From assembly GCF_001406815.1 (NCBI RefSeq), contig NZ_CVRR01000015.1:1-37732 (forward strand): a DNA stretch of 37,732 nt, in the 5' to 3' direction. Position numbers and translations under genes: made by a program. Each line of letters opens with the position of its first letter. Positions within the stretch are counted from its first letter, which is position 1. Source of the DNA: Roseburia faecis (GTDB taxonomy: Bacteria; Bacillota; Clostridia; Lachnospirales; Lachnospiraceae). The notes under the pieces were generated by a model, which worked only from the letters and a program-made list of their open reading frames with translations, was not told the origin of the DNA and did not search any database. Of this stretch, positions 28,396 to 36,032 are shown one piece after another.

Positions 28396-29133
28396 TTATG
28401 CAGCTTTTTCCACCTCAAATTTCCAGATATGCCGGATTTGTGGCAAAAGTCGATCCATATCCCAGTGTTTTTCGCTGTTTTTGGGGCTGTTGGGATCATT
28501 GACGACAACGCGTCCTTCGGAATCGATGCCGGTGAGAACAATGAAATGTCCACTATAAGTAAAATCTCCGGGCAGCATGGAGCAGATCATCGGGGTGGAT
28601 GAGGTAAGATTTTGCCGGATATAATCGTTATTTATGGTTCCCTCTGTGGATGTAAGGCCCAGCTTTTTTGCACCCGCAGTCATCAGATCCCACGAAGTGC
28701 CCTGTCCACTGATATAATAACCCTGTTTTTGCGAAAATTGTGCCACTTTATAAGGATTCCACGTTGCTTTTCCAGTTAATCCGCAGATAACCATAGAAAG
28801 TGAAGTTGGACCACAACCATTGACACCAAGGAAATTGCTGCCATATGTTTTGTACCCCCATCGCTTATCCCACTGGATGAATAGAGGAATGTTGTCTTTT
28901 CTTACTTCGTGTGACACATCAAGGTCAAAGGATTTGTTTTTGTATTTGTGATAATTTTCTACAAAATCGGTTGCTTCCGGATATTTTTGCTCAAACTCGA
29001 TAAGAGAATCTGGGAGTTGTTCGTGCATGGCTGTTTCGTAGGATTGATGGGAATAAAATCCGATGATGATGAAAAATATTAAAAATAATGGTAGAAAAAT
29101 TTTTCTTTTGCGTTTCTTTTTTTTCTGTTTCAT
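28396..29133 (-). CDS. membrane-anchored C39-like cysteine peptidase
   Basis: A 245-residue protein with a very basic N-terminus (MKQKKKKRKRK), one hydrophobic anchor (~12-27) and an extracytoplasmic peptidase_C39_2-type domain. Cys107 in VNGCGPTSLSM, His196 in YSGHFIVLTG and Asn/Asp at 212-213 (VVNDPNS) form a papain-like active site. No ABC transporter domain is attached, so it is not a bacteriocin-exporting C39 protein. The SD is weak (AAAGAGA). It diverges from a second OmpR-type two-component system, which may control it. Confidence 0.85.
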   Translation of the reverse strand: MKQKKKKRKRKIFLPLFLIFFIIIGFYSHQSYETAMHEQLPDSLIEFEQKYPEATDFVENYHKYKNKSFDLDVSHEVRKDNIPLFIQWDKRWGYKTYGSNFLGVNGCGPTSLSMVICGLTGKATWNPYKVAQFSQKQGYYISGQGTSWDLMTAGAKKLGLTSTEGTINNDYIRQNLTSSTPMICSMLPGDFTYSGHFIVLTGIDSEGRVVVNDPNSPKNSEKHWDMDRLLPQIRHIWKFEVEKAA

Positions 29134-29311
29134 TATACGGTCTCTTTTCTTTTGTTTTCCTAAACGGATAGTTTAAGCATAGCATATATGTTTTAAAATA
29201 AGTCTTAATATTTCTTAACAAATCTTAACATTTTTACAGAGTGAAATTATGTTATAAAAATATGGTACAATACTATATAAATTAAATAATGCTTGATAAA
29301 TGGGAGAAAAT

Positions 29312-30013
29312 ATGGATGAAATAACAATTTTGATTATTGAAGATGATGAAGATATCCGGGAAAGCGTAAAGATATTGCTGGAAAACGAGGGTTTTCATGT
29401 AATTGAAGCGGATAATGGAATGGATGGGCTGCACCAGATTTCAGAGGATACGGATCTTGTTATTTTGGACATTATGATGCCTGGGATTTCTGGCATCAAA
29501 ACCTGTGAACAAATACGCAAGATTTCCTATGTGCCGATTTTATTTTTGACCGCAAAAAGCAGTGAGAATGATAAAATTATCGGATTTACAGCCGGGGCAG
29601 ATGATTATCTGGTGAAACCATTTTCTTATGCAGAATTGCTGGCAAGGATAAAGGCATTGTTGCGTCGAAAACAGGTTTATACTTGTGGAAACATGAAAGA
29701 AAATGGACAAAATGTGTGGATAAAAAAAGGAGATCTGAAGATCAATACTACAGGAAATAAAGTATTTTCAGGGGATGAGGAGATTTACCTGACGGAAACA
29801 GAATATGAAATTTTATCATTAATGCTGAAATACAGGGGAAAAATTTTTTCCGTACAAAACATATATGAGAGCGTCTGGCAGGAGCCGTTTTTCAATAATT
29901 CTGCAAATACCGTTATGGTTCATATTCGGAAATTGAGACTGAAAATTGAAAAGAATCCGCAGAAACCGCAAATTATACAAACGGTGTGGGGGAAAGGATA
30001 CCGCATTGAATAA
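29312..30013 (+). CDS. OmpR family response regulator (second TCS)
   Basis: A 233-residue regulator. The receiver domain has Asp53 (LVILDIMMPGISG), acidic EDDED at 10-14 and Lys in DDYLVKPFS. The winged helix ends in QTVWGKGYRIE. It is closest in style to the VanR/BceR-like group. Start: the ATG at 29312 has GGGAG 5 bases upstream; the in-frame ATG at 29300 lacks an SD. It overlaps the kinase gene by 8 bases. Its promoter lies in the divergent region shared with the C39 peptidase gene. Confidence 0.93.
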   Translation: MDEITILIIEDDEDIRESVKILLENEGFHVIEADNGMDGLHQISEDTDLVILDIMMPGISGIKTCEQIRKISYVPILFLTAKSSENDKIIGFTAGADDYLVKPFSYAELLARIKALLRRKQVYTCGNMKENGQNVWIKKGDLKINTTGNKVFSGDEEIYLTETEYEILSLMLKYRGKIFSVQNIYESVWQEPFFNNSANTVMVHIRKLRLKIEKNPQKPQIIQTVWGKGYRIE

Positions 30014-31325
30014 ACGAAAAAGAAAACATCTGATGGAAAAAATGATCGGAATTCTGCTGTTGGGATTTTTTCTTGCACTGCTGTTGTTTTTGCTTATATT
30101 TTTTATGGGAAATGGAGCATTAAACCGGTATTTTGAAAGTTCTATGTATCGAAGAAATGTTTCTAAGGAAACCATAGCAATGTTTCAGGAATATGTATCC
30201 AGACATCATCTGGCGGCTTCCGACACGGAGCGTATCCGGGAGTGGGCAAAAGAAAACCATATTGGGTATTTTACGATTTCAAGAAAGCGCATGCTGCTTT
30301 ACGATAATTATTACGCACTTCCAGTTGCCTTGGATCGTACAAAATCAGAGCAATTACACTATACATGGCAATATTTTCAAGAAGTATCGTTTACAGATGG
30401 GAATGCAGATGTATTTATATATGTGAATCGTGAGCGAAAGTATTATATCCTGGTAGATGTGGCTGCGGCACTTTGTGGTGTGCTGGTCTGGATTGGAGTG
30501 TTTGCGTTTGGTGTAAGCGGATATGTACGGTACATCAGACAATTGAGTGGGGAAGTAGCGAAACTGGAAGATGGATTATGGTCGGTGGATTTTACTATAA
30601 AAGGAGAGGATGAGCTGACAGATCTGGCACGCGGTCTGGAGCATATGAAAACAGTTCTTTTGGAGAAGGAAGAAAAAGAACGAAATATGAAAAAGGCACA
30701 GAATAAACTGGTTCTGGGGATGGCACATGATTTGCGGACGCCATTGACTGCATTAATGGCATATCTTGAAATTATAAAAAGAGAACCCGAACACGATAAG
30801 GTGAAACTTTATGTAAAGAAAACAGTGGGAAAAGCGATTCAGATTAAAAATCTTTCAGATCAGCTATTTGAGTTTTTTCTTATCAATTCAGGGCAGCAGC
30901 CACAGATGGAAAAGTCGGAATCCATAGCTTTTGTAATGGAGGATTACTGTTCGGAATTGTGCAATGTATTGCAGACAAATGGCTATACGGTTACACTGGG
31001 ATGGAAACAGTGGGAGGAAGTAAAGATAAGTGTTTGTTATGATTATATCGGACGCATTATGAATAATTTGTTATCCAATCTTTTGAAGTATGCAGACAAG
31101 ACAAAAGAAATCCTGTTGGATATGGGAATTTGTCAGGACGAGTTTTTCTTTTCCATTATGAATGCAGCGGCAAATAAAGAACAGGATCATAGAGGAACGG
31201 GAATTGGGGTTCATAATATTGAAATCATGATGGAGCAAATGCAGGGCAGATGCGAAGAAGAATGTGGGGAGGAGTCTTATCGGATCTGCCTGTATTTTCC
31301 ATTAGAAAAATCAGAAAATTCATAA
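30006..31325 (+). CDS. sensor histidine kinase (second TCS)
   Basis: A 439-residue kinase: TM1 ~13-35, extracytoplasmic domain ~36-148, TM2 ~150-173, a HAMP-like linker (~175-225), and HisKA with His241 in GMAHDLRTPLTALMAYL. The HATPase has NNLLSNLLKYAD as N box and RGTGIGVHNI as G2 box, while the usual DxGxG motif is replaced by MNAAANKE. The start is a TTG at 30006, preceded by AAAGGAT and overlapping the regulator's stop by 8 bases; the earlier in-frame ATG lies inside the regulator gene. The reduced G1 box is also seen in some bacitracin-sensor-like kinases. Confidence 0.9.
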   Translation: MNKRKRKHLMEKMIGILLLGFFLALLLFLLIFFMGNGALNRYFESSMYRRNVSKETIAMFQEYVSRHHLAASDTERIREWAKENHIGYFTISRKRMLLYDNYYALPVALDRTKSEQLHYTWQYFQEVSFTDGNADVFIYVNRERKYYILVDVAAALCGVLVWIGVFAFGVSGYVRYIRQLSGEVAKLEDGLWSVDFTIKGEDELTDLARGLEHMKTVLLEKEEKERNMKKAQNKLVLGMAHDLRTPLTALMAYLEIIKREPEHDKVKLYVKKTVGKAIQIKNLSDQLFEFFLINSGQQPQMEKSESIAFVMEDYCSELCNVLQTNGYTVTLGWKQWEEVKISVCYDYIGRIMNNLLSNLLKYADKTKEILLDMGICQDEFFFSIMNAAANKEQDHRGTGIGVHNIEIMMEQMQGRCEEECGEESYRICLYFPLEKSENS

Positions 31326-31410
31326 AGAGACTTTCACCTTCTCATTGATATTCAGGCAAAGATGTCTGAGGGAAAATCGGCTGGTTATGAAAAAAGACAG
31401 CAAGAACAGG

Positions 31411-31453
31411 AGCCACGGCTTGTACTCAAATCAGAGTACAGGTCGTGGCTTTT
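31411..31453 (+). terminator. terminator after the second TCS
   Basis: AGCCACG/CGTGGCT and TGTACTC/GAGTACA form a two-part stem of 14 bp with a small internal loop, then TTTTC. The rest of 31326-31536 has no gene. Confidence 0.8.
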
Positions 31454-31536
31454 CATACTATGAAATTTAATAGCAACTTATAAATTTACTAATATCTTGT
31501 GATAAACGAGCAATTCTCCTAAAATGTATTTGAACC

Positions 31537-31557
31537 ATTGGTGTCTGACACAATAAA
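31537..31557 (+). repeat. dispersed near-palindromic repeat, copy 2
   Basis: ATTGGTGTCTGACACAATAA: ATTGTGTC in reverse complement at the right, ATTGGTGTC at the left, a near-perfect palindrome with one bulged G. It differs from copies 1 and 3 by T for C in the centre. It ends 5 bases before the SdpI-like gene end. Confidence 0.85.
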
Positions 31558-31562
31558 AAGTA

Positions 31563-32201
31563 TTACCGTGACTGCCCCTTGCGGTAGTACATGTAGGAGT
31601 AGATCACCGGAAAAATGCACGGGAGGATGGCGAGCGCCATAAGCACCCAGATATTCTGGAACGGCGTGGTGACGATCAGAAGGAGCCCTCCGATCACCAT
31701 GCATTTTCCACCGAACCGGTGCGTGTGATACCAGTTATCGGCATCATTCAGCGCCCACGAAATGCGGAAGCCAATGGTGTAATTCGGCTTTACCGTCGGC
31801 AGGAAGTTGCCTAATATCAAGTATAAAACTCCGATGAGCAGCCCACAAAGAAAACCAATATCAAACTGATACCCTAAATTATACCCATAAACCGTGCTGC
31901 ATACAATGATGGAAAATACCGGGCAGATCCACAGGACAATAAAGAATATTTTTTTGTTGATGCTATTTGCCTTGGGATCAATGTTCGTTGCGATCACGCA
32001 TACCAGATGCAGGATCAGCATGATCACCGGAAGCCCGAACACTGCAAAAGCCTTGGATGAGTAGCCGTCCGGTTCGTTGCCTGTGCTCCAATGGGTTGCA
32101 ACGGAATCCGGAAGCTGCTTCCACAAAAGCAATCCGATAAGGATCGGGAGCAGCGTCGCAATCGATGTGAGTAATATCATTTTTTTATGTTGTCTGATCA
32201 T
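31563..32201 (-). CDS. SdpI/DUF1648-like membrane protein
   Basis: A 212-residue protein with six or so hydrophobic segments. The N-terminal DUF1648 signature is LPDSVATHWSTGNEPDGY (~residues 30-47), and the C-terminal SdpI-like part contains NYTIGFRISWALNDADNWYHTH. In Bacillus subtilis SdpI gives immunity to the SdpC toxin; homologues are widespread and usually of unknown role. Start: the ATG at 32201 is 8 bases from AAAGGAGG; the ATG at 32207 is too close. It overlaps the upstream ArsR/SdpR-like repressor gene by 17 bases, so the two are coupled. No SdpC-like toxin gene is nearby. Confidence 0.85.
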   Translation of the reverse strand: MIRQHKKMILLTSIATLLPILIGLLLWKQLPDSVATHWSTGNEPDGYSSKAFAVFGLPVIMLILHLVCVIATNIDPKANSINKKIFFIVLWICPVFSIIVCSTVYGYNLGYQFDIGFLCGLLIGVLYLILGNFLPTVKPNYTIGFRISWALNDADNWYHTHRFGGKCMVIGGLLLIVTTPFQNIWVLMALAILPCIFPVIYSYMYYRKGQSR

Positions 32202-32469
32202 GGTCATTTCCTCCTTTTAATTCAGTGATCCATAGCATGATCTCCTCAAGCACGGTGGTGTTGAGCTCATAATAGATGAATTTTCCTTCCCGCTCGTCGC
32301 GGATCAGGTCTGCCTCCTTCAAAACGGACAGGTGCCGGGAAACCGCCGCACCGGAAATCGAAAAATGGTCGCCGATCTCGCCCGCAGACAGCCGTGATTT
32401 CTTGAGCAGATTAAGGATTTCGCGCCTTGTTGGATCGGCAAGCGCGCGAAGCGTATCCTGCATTCCCAA
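32185..32469 (-). CDS. ArsR/SdpR-like autorepressor
   Basis: A 94-residue winged-helix repressor: LRALADPTRREILNLLKK and a recognition helix ISGAAVSRHLSVLKEADLI, then the wing DEREGKFIYYEL. No metal-binding CxC is present, in line with SdpR rather than ArsR metal sensors. Start: a TTG at 32469, 7 bases after AGGAGG, or an ATG at 32463. First gene of the sdpRI-like operon. A perfect 9-bp inverted repeat covers the region just after its -10, consistent with autorepression. Confidence 0.85.
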   Translation of the reverse strand: MGMQDTLRALADPTRREILNLLKKSRLSAGEIGDHFSISGAAVSRHLSVLKEADLIRDEREGKFIYYELNTTVLEEIMLWITELKGGNDHDQTT

Positions 32470-32489
32470 ACTTATCCCTCCTACGCTTA

Positions 32490-32541
32490 ACATTTAACTT
32501 AATTGTTAAATGTATTATAACATAATACGTGTGGTTTGCAA
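32490..32541 (-). promoter_or_regulatory. promoter and operator of the sdpRI-like operon
   Basis: On the minus strand TTGCAA (32541-32536) and TATAAT (32519-32514) are 16 bases apart. Directly downstream, ACATTTAAC (32490-32498) and GTTAAATGT (32505-32513) form a perfect inverted repeat around TTAATT, covering the expected transcription start. Confidence 0.75.
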
Positions 32542-32548
32542 GGGGAAA

Positions 32549-33094
32549 TTAAAGTGTTTTTTGTAATTGCTCCCATTCATGTTTTAATAATTGATATTCT
32601 AAGCGGGTTTTCATTTTACCATCGTGCCATTCATAATCAATATGCTCGGCTTCTTTTATTAACCCGTTTTTCTGCATAACCCTCTCGGAGCCCTTATTCT
32701 CTGCCAGACACCCGGTTGTAACTCTGTACACATTGTCTTGTGTGAAGGCATATTCCAGAACCTTCTTCAATGCCTCCGAGGTGTAGCCATTCCCCCAATG
32801 CCTCGGATATGTAAAATAGCCCAGATGGACAAGCTTTCCTACCGGAGTGTCGGCTTCAACCGTATACCCGATGCTGCCAACCTGTTCGTGCGTGTCTTTC
32901 AGCTCCATGTGACAGAAATAGAATTTCCGCTCCGGGGATTTCATGTCAGACAGGACTTCCGCGAAATCCCGTCTGGCTTCCTCAACGGGATGCAACTGTA
33001 TGTCCTGCAGATAGTACATGGTCTCGGCATCCATTTTCAATCTGCTGTATGCCTCAAAATCCTTCTCTGTATAATCTCTTAAAATAATGCTCAT
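32549..33094 (-). CDS. GNAT acetyltransferase (RimJ/RimL type)
   Basis: A 181-residue acetyltransferase of the Acetyltransf_3 group. LGYFTYPRHWGNGYTSEALK carries the acetyl-CoA loop (~92-111), and ENKGSERVMQKNGLIKE is the conserved C-terminal segment. Complete length. The SD is weak. Related proteins acetylate ribosomal proteins, antibiotics or other amines; the substrate is unknown here. The 240 bases upstream (33095-33334) hold no ORF that I can support. Confidence 0.88.
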   Translation of the reverse strand: MSIILRDYTEKDFEAYSRLKMDAETMYYLQDIQLHPVEEARRDFAEVLSDMKSPERKFYFCHMELKDTHEQVGSIGYTVEADTPVGKLVHLGYFTYPRHWGNGYTSEALKKVLEYAFTQDNVYRVTTGCLAENKGSERVMQKNGLIKEAEHIDYEWHDGKMKTRLEYQLLKHEWEQLQKTL

Positions 33095-33334
33095 GTGTGA
33101 TAAAGTAACACAACTAAAATAAAGAAAGACAGCCCACTATTCCGTAAAATAATGGAGTAATAGAGAAAACGTTTTTTCTATGCTAAAATAGGCATATAAA
33201 GTAGAATGACAATCAAGATATACAAGAAAGCACTTAAACTCTACCGTTTGTCATGTAATTGTATAGCTTACTTGCTAGAGTGCAAATGAGTATTTTGATA
33301 AGATTTATACACAAAATCAAAAGGAGGAACACAT

Positions 33335-33787
33335 ATGGAGTTCGCAGAAAAACTTATAACACTACGCAAAAGTAGAGAATTAACACAGGAACAACTGGCT
33401 GAGCAGCTTAATGTTTCAAGACAATCTATTTCAAAATGGGAAAGTGGGCAGGTCATACCCGAAGTAGAAAAGATTGTTGAACTAAGCAAAGTATTCGATG
33501 TTACCGTGGATTATCTGTTAAAACCATCAGAGATAGATGAATTATCGGTTAAAACAGAAATTCTGGAACAACAACAGAAACAGATGTTAGTTAGGGAACA
33601 GAAACGCACTCAAATTTCCAAAAATATTATGTATTCGATTGGAATTTATTTGATTTTTTTTGCGGTCTATTTCATTGGGCATTTCTATTTTGAAATATGG
33701 AATGCTTCTGTAATTCTTGCGGAATTACTCATTGCAACCGCGATTGTAGTTTTTGTTTGGGTAAGGAGTTTTTCCGACAAATCATAA
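33335..33787 (+). CDS. XRE family regulator with C-terminal membrane segments
   Basis: A 150-residue protein: an N-terminal XRE HTH (residues ~5-60, [20 protein letters not shown]), a short charged linker (~65-92), and two hydrophobic segments (~95-115 and ~120-140) predicted to anchor it in the membrane. The SD AAAGGAGG precedes the ATG by 7 bases. Membrane-anchored XRE proteins of this layout are common in Firmicutes, often beside transporters. Here it precedes conjugative-element remnants, so it may be cargo or an orphan regulator. Confidence 0.85.
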   Translation: MEFAEKLITLRKSRELTQEQLAEQLNVSRQSISKWESGQVIPEVEKIVELSKVFDVTVDYLLKPSEIDELSVKTEILEQQQKQMLVREQKRTQISKNIMYSIGIYLIFFAVYFIGHFYFEIWNASVILAELLIATAIVVFVWVRSFSDKS

Positions 33788-33819
33788 AGAGATAGAATTT
33801 GTAGCAAACCCAGCCGAGC

Positions 33820-33865
33820 CTGTCAACGGTCAAGATGAACGGCGCAAAAGCGCCGCCGTTGACAG
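33820..33865 (+). terminator. long GC-rich hairpin upstream of the sigma-like ORF
   Basis: CTGTCAACGG (33820-33829) pairs with CCGTTGACAG (33856-33865), and an inner GGCGC/GCGCC hairpin has an AAAA loop. Markedly more GC-rich than its surroundings. Similar hairpins occur in leaders of conjugative-transposon genes; the function here, attenuation or terminator, is inferred. Confidence 0.5.
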
Positions 33866-33953
33866 CCCCGCCCGTCTTTGCTGTTCGGTAATCAAGAGGG
33901 CGACAGCACAAAATGCTGACGCTCTCTGCCATTATTTAGAAGGGGGATTTTCC

Positions 33954-34412
33954 ATGACCGAACACGAAAAGTATCAAGAGCATATCCGGCATACACACGA
34001 TGTTTTTTGCAAGACCGTCATTCGGCATGCTGCCATAGACGCAGCCCGAAGCATACGCAGCCGCCGCAAGCGGGAACTCTCACTTGAATATCTGATAGAA
34101 GAAAAGCACTATCCATTCAGTACCATAGATAAGTATTTTGCGGAGCAAGCTGCCATGAACAGCTATCCTTTTTTCGTCTGCGGTCAGATGGTGCTTTTGG
34201 AAAGTCCAGAGCTTGCCACAGCTCTGTCCGCACTATCACAGATGGAACAGGAAATCATTTTCCTATACTACTTCCAACGATGGACGCATAGAGAGATTGG
34301 GCAGAGATATGGACGGGCAGGCAACACAACCGGGCGGCGGATTCAGATGATTTTGCGGCAGCTACGGGCAAAGTTGGAGGGCTTGTCCTATGAGCCAGCT
34401 ACTTCCCTATGA
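33954..34412 (+). CDS. sigma-70 region 4-like protein of conjugative-element origin
   Basis: A 152-residue protein resembling the small sigma-factor-like regulators (Tn916 ORF7 type) of integrative conjugative elements. The C-terminal half holds a region 4 HTH (ALSQMEQEIIFLYYFQRWTH; REIGQRYGRAGNTTGRRIQM). The ATG follows AAGGGGG. Its 3' end overlaps the next HTH ORF by 23 bases, as in such elements. Neither integrase, excisionase nor conjugation genes are present, so this is an element remnant. GC content is higher than in neighbouring genes. Confidence 0.8.
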   Translation: MTEHEKYQEHIRHTHDVFCKTVIRHAAIDAARSIRSRRKRELSLEYLIEEKHYPFSTIDKYFAEQAAMNSYPFFVCGQMVLLESPELATALSALSQMEQEIIFLYYFQRWTHREIGQRYGRAGNTTGRRIQMILRQLRAKLEGLSYEPATSL

Positions 34413-34512
34413 AACAATCGTTAAGGCAAGCGAGGGCGACCCGGAAGCTGTTGCCGCCGTTCTATCCCATTATGCCGGATATATCCGCTCTTGTGCGAAA
34501 ATGGACGGATAA
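34390..34512 (+). pseudogene. truncated conjugative-element helix-turn-helix ORF (Tn916 ORF8-like)
   Basis: A 40-residue ORF starting within the sigma-like gene (LLPYETIVKASEGDPEAVAA, then SHYAGYIRSCAKMDG). Intact relatives continue for another ~25-45 residues. The reading frame is cut exactly where the dispersed repeat (34511-34534) begins, and the TAA stop is formed at the junction. Evidence of a rearrangement that ended the conjugative-element segment here. Confidence 0.7.
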
Positions 34513-34534
34513 TTGGTGCCTGACACAATAAACA
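34511..34534 (+). repeat. dispersed near-palindromic repeat, copy 3
   Basis: Identical over 24 bases to copy 1 (28344-28367). It directly abuts the broken end of the HTH ORF at 34390-34512. Confidence 0.85.
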
Positions 34535-34552
34535 CAGGTATAGCTTTAAACT

Positions 34553-34580
34553 ATGACAAACCGCCAAAGAAAGGTATTAT
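34553..34580 (+). promoter_or_regulatory. promoter of the methyltransferase gene
   Basis: ATGACA (34553-34558) and TATTAT (34575-34580), spacing 16 bases. It lies 20 bases downstream of the repeat copy. Confidence 0.45.
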
Positions 34581-34591
34581 ACAAATAAACT

Positions 34592-34657
34592 CTGAGATGG
34601 TAGGATAACCTCAGCAAAACAAACAGACAAAAACCAGAAAAGAAACAGGAGGTTATC
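34592..34657 (+). promoter_or_regulatory. leader with SD-sequestering and competing stems
   Basis: GATAACCTC (34604-34612) is exactly complementary to GAGGTTATC (34649-34657), which contains most of the SD AGGAGG (34647-34652). CTGAG (34592-34596) can instead pair with CTCAG (34610-34614), freeing the SD. The A-rich linker between the arms is 36 bases. This is the architecture of a translational switch; I cannot match it to a known riboswitch. Confidence 0.5.
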
Positions 34658-34663
34658 AAATAC

Positions 34664-35779
34664 ATGAGCACATTAAAGACACCATTTCGTTATGATTTTG
34701 TAGGAAGTTTTTTAAGACCGGAAAAATTAAAAGCTGCAAAGAAAGCTTTTGAGGAAGGAACCATCACAAAGGAAGAACTCGACCGCATCACCGATGAGTG
34801 CGTGACAGAAATTGTTGCAAAGCAGAAAGCAGCAGGCTTCCATGCGATCACCGATGGAGAATTCCGCAGAAAATTCTGGCACCTGGATTTTATGTGGGGA
34901 TTTGAAGGCGTTGCCCACGAGAAAGATGGCGGCGGTGTACAGTTTAACGGAGAGATGGCAGATCTTGAAGCAACTTATCTCGTAGGAAAGGTAAAAGCAA
35001 AAGTACATCCGTTTGTAGAATACTTTAAGTTTTTAAAGCAGTTCGAAGATGAGCAGACCGTTGCAAAATATACGATTCCGGCACCGGCACAGATGTATCA
35101 GCAGATGATCGTTCCGCAGAACATCGAGCAGACAAGAAAATTTTATGCAACTGATGAGGAACTGATCGAGGATATCGGAAAGGCATATCAGGATGTAATC
35201 AAGCAGTTTTATGCAGCCGGATGTCGCAATCTGCAGCTGGATGACTGTACCTGGGGCGCAATTGTCGGAGATGCCGCAAAGCAGAGATACCAGTCACTTG
35301 GTGTTGATATTGAAGAGGTAAAGTCCCGGCTGTTAAAGGTGAATAACCTTGCACTCGAAAACAGACCGGAGGATATGGTGATCACTTCCCACATCTGCCG
35401 TGGAAATTATCATTCTACATTCTTTACCAGCGGTCCATACGACTCCGTGGCAGATTACGTGTTTGCGCAGGAGCATGTGGATGCACTGCTTTTGGAGTAT
35501 GACGATGAAAGATCCGGTGGTTTTGCACCGCTTGCAAAAGTGTCTCCGGACAAGAAAGTTGTACTTGGTCTGATCACAACCAAAAAGCCGGAACTGGAAG
35601 ATAAGGATAAGGTGATCGCAAGAATTCATGAAGCAGCAAAGTATATTCCGCTGGATCGTCTGTGCCTGAGTCCGCAGTGTGGATTTGCATCCTGTGAGAT
35701 CGGAAATAAGCTGACCGAAGATCAGCAGTGGGCAAAACTTGCACTTGTGAAGGAAATCGCGGAAGAAGTGTGGAAATAA
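34664..35779 (+). CDS. MetE C-terminal-like (YxjG/YxjH) methyltransferase
   Basis: A 371-residue protein equivalent to the C-terminal catalytic half of cobalamin-independent methionine synthase, as in Bacillus YxjG/YxjH. It starts with FVGSFLRPEKL and has the zinc ligands His243 and Cys245 in SHICRGN and Cys339 in LSPQCGFAS, with Glu in LLLEYDDERSG. These proteins transfer a methyl group to a thiol, probably homocysteine; the methyl donor is not clear because the MetE N-terminal half is missing. The ATG has AGGAGG 11 bases upstream, within a possible regulatory hairpin. A double hairpin terminator follows. Single-gene transcript. Confidence 0.9.
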   Translation: MSTLKTPFRYDFVGSFLRPEKLKAAKKAFEEGTITKEELDRITDECVTEIVAKQKAAGFHAITDGEFRRKFWHLDFMWGFEGVAHEKDGGGVQFNGEMADLEATYLVGKVKAKVHPFVEYFKFLKQFEDEQTVAKYTIPAPAQMYQQMIVPQNIEQTRKFYATDEELIEDIGKAYQDVIKQFYAAGCRNLQLDDCTWGAIVGDAAKQRYQSLGVDIEEVKSRLLKVNNLALENRPEDMVITSHICRGNYHSTFFTSGPYDSVADYVFAQEHVDALLLEYDDERSGGFAPLAKVSPDKKVVLGLITTKKPELEDKDKVIARIHEAAKYIPLDRLCLSPQCGFASCEIGNKLTEDQQWAKLALVKEIAEEVWK

Positions 35780-35809
35780 AACCGAAAAAAATAGGTGAGA
35801 AATTTTTTT

Positions 35810-35855
35810 ACCGGTTACTGTTCACAGGGAAACCTGTGGATGGTAACCGGTTTTC
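35810..35855 (+). terminator. terminator of the methyltransferase gene
   Basis: ACCGGTTAC (35810-35818) pairs with GTAACCGGT (35843-35851), and an inner stem CACAGG/CCTGTG has a GAAA loop. TTTTC follows. Confidence 0.85.
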
Positions 35856-35911
35856 TGTTAATGACAGGAAACAAAATCAAAGAAGGCAAAAAAAATAAGA
35901 AATTGTTGTAA

Positions 35912-35947
35912 AATAAAAACCTGAAGCTGGCACTTCAGGTTTTTATT
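35912..35947. terminator. bidirectional terminator, loop CTGGCA
   Basis: AATAAAAACCTGAAG (35912-35926) and CTTCAGGTTTTTATT (35933-35947) form a perfect 15-bp stem with A and T runs on both sides. Same loop sequence as the hairpin at 36033-36064. Confidence 0.8.
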
Positions 35948-36022
35948 GACCCACTTGGAATCATAATCACTTTTCTTATTTCTGTATTGGCATCTGTAGC
36001 TGGCTACTACATTTCTCCGTAA
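35945..36022 (+). other. tiny hydrophobic peptide ORF, possibly decayed
   Basis: The frame ending in TAA at 36020-36022 encodes IDPLGIIITFLISVLASVAG followed by YYISP, a single hydrophobic helix. There is no ATG; an ATT at 35945 or upstream CTG codons would have to serve, and no good SD is seen. It sits between two terminators with identical loop sequence. It recalls small membrane peptides of ~30-40 residues common in gut Firmicutes that have similar hairpins. Here the start appears mutated and the tail short. Confidence 0.3.
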
Positions 36023-36032
36023 TGAACTTTAG

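Noticed and set aside
28396-29133. C39 peptidase as a bacteriocin export component
   Set aside because: No ABC transporter domains, no leader peptide genes and a separate membrane anchor; the fold fits the stand-alone C39_2 group.
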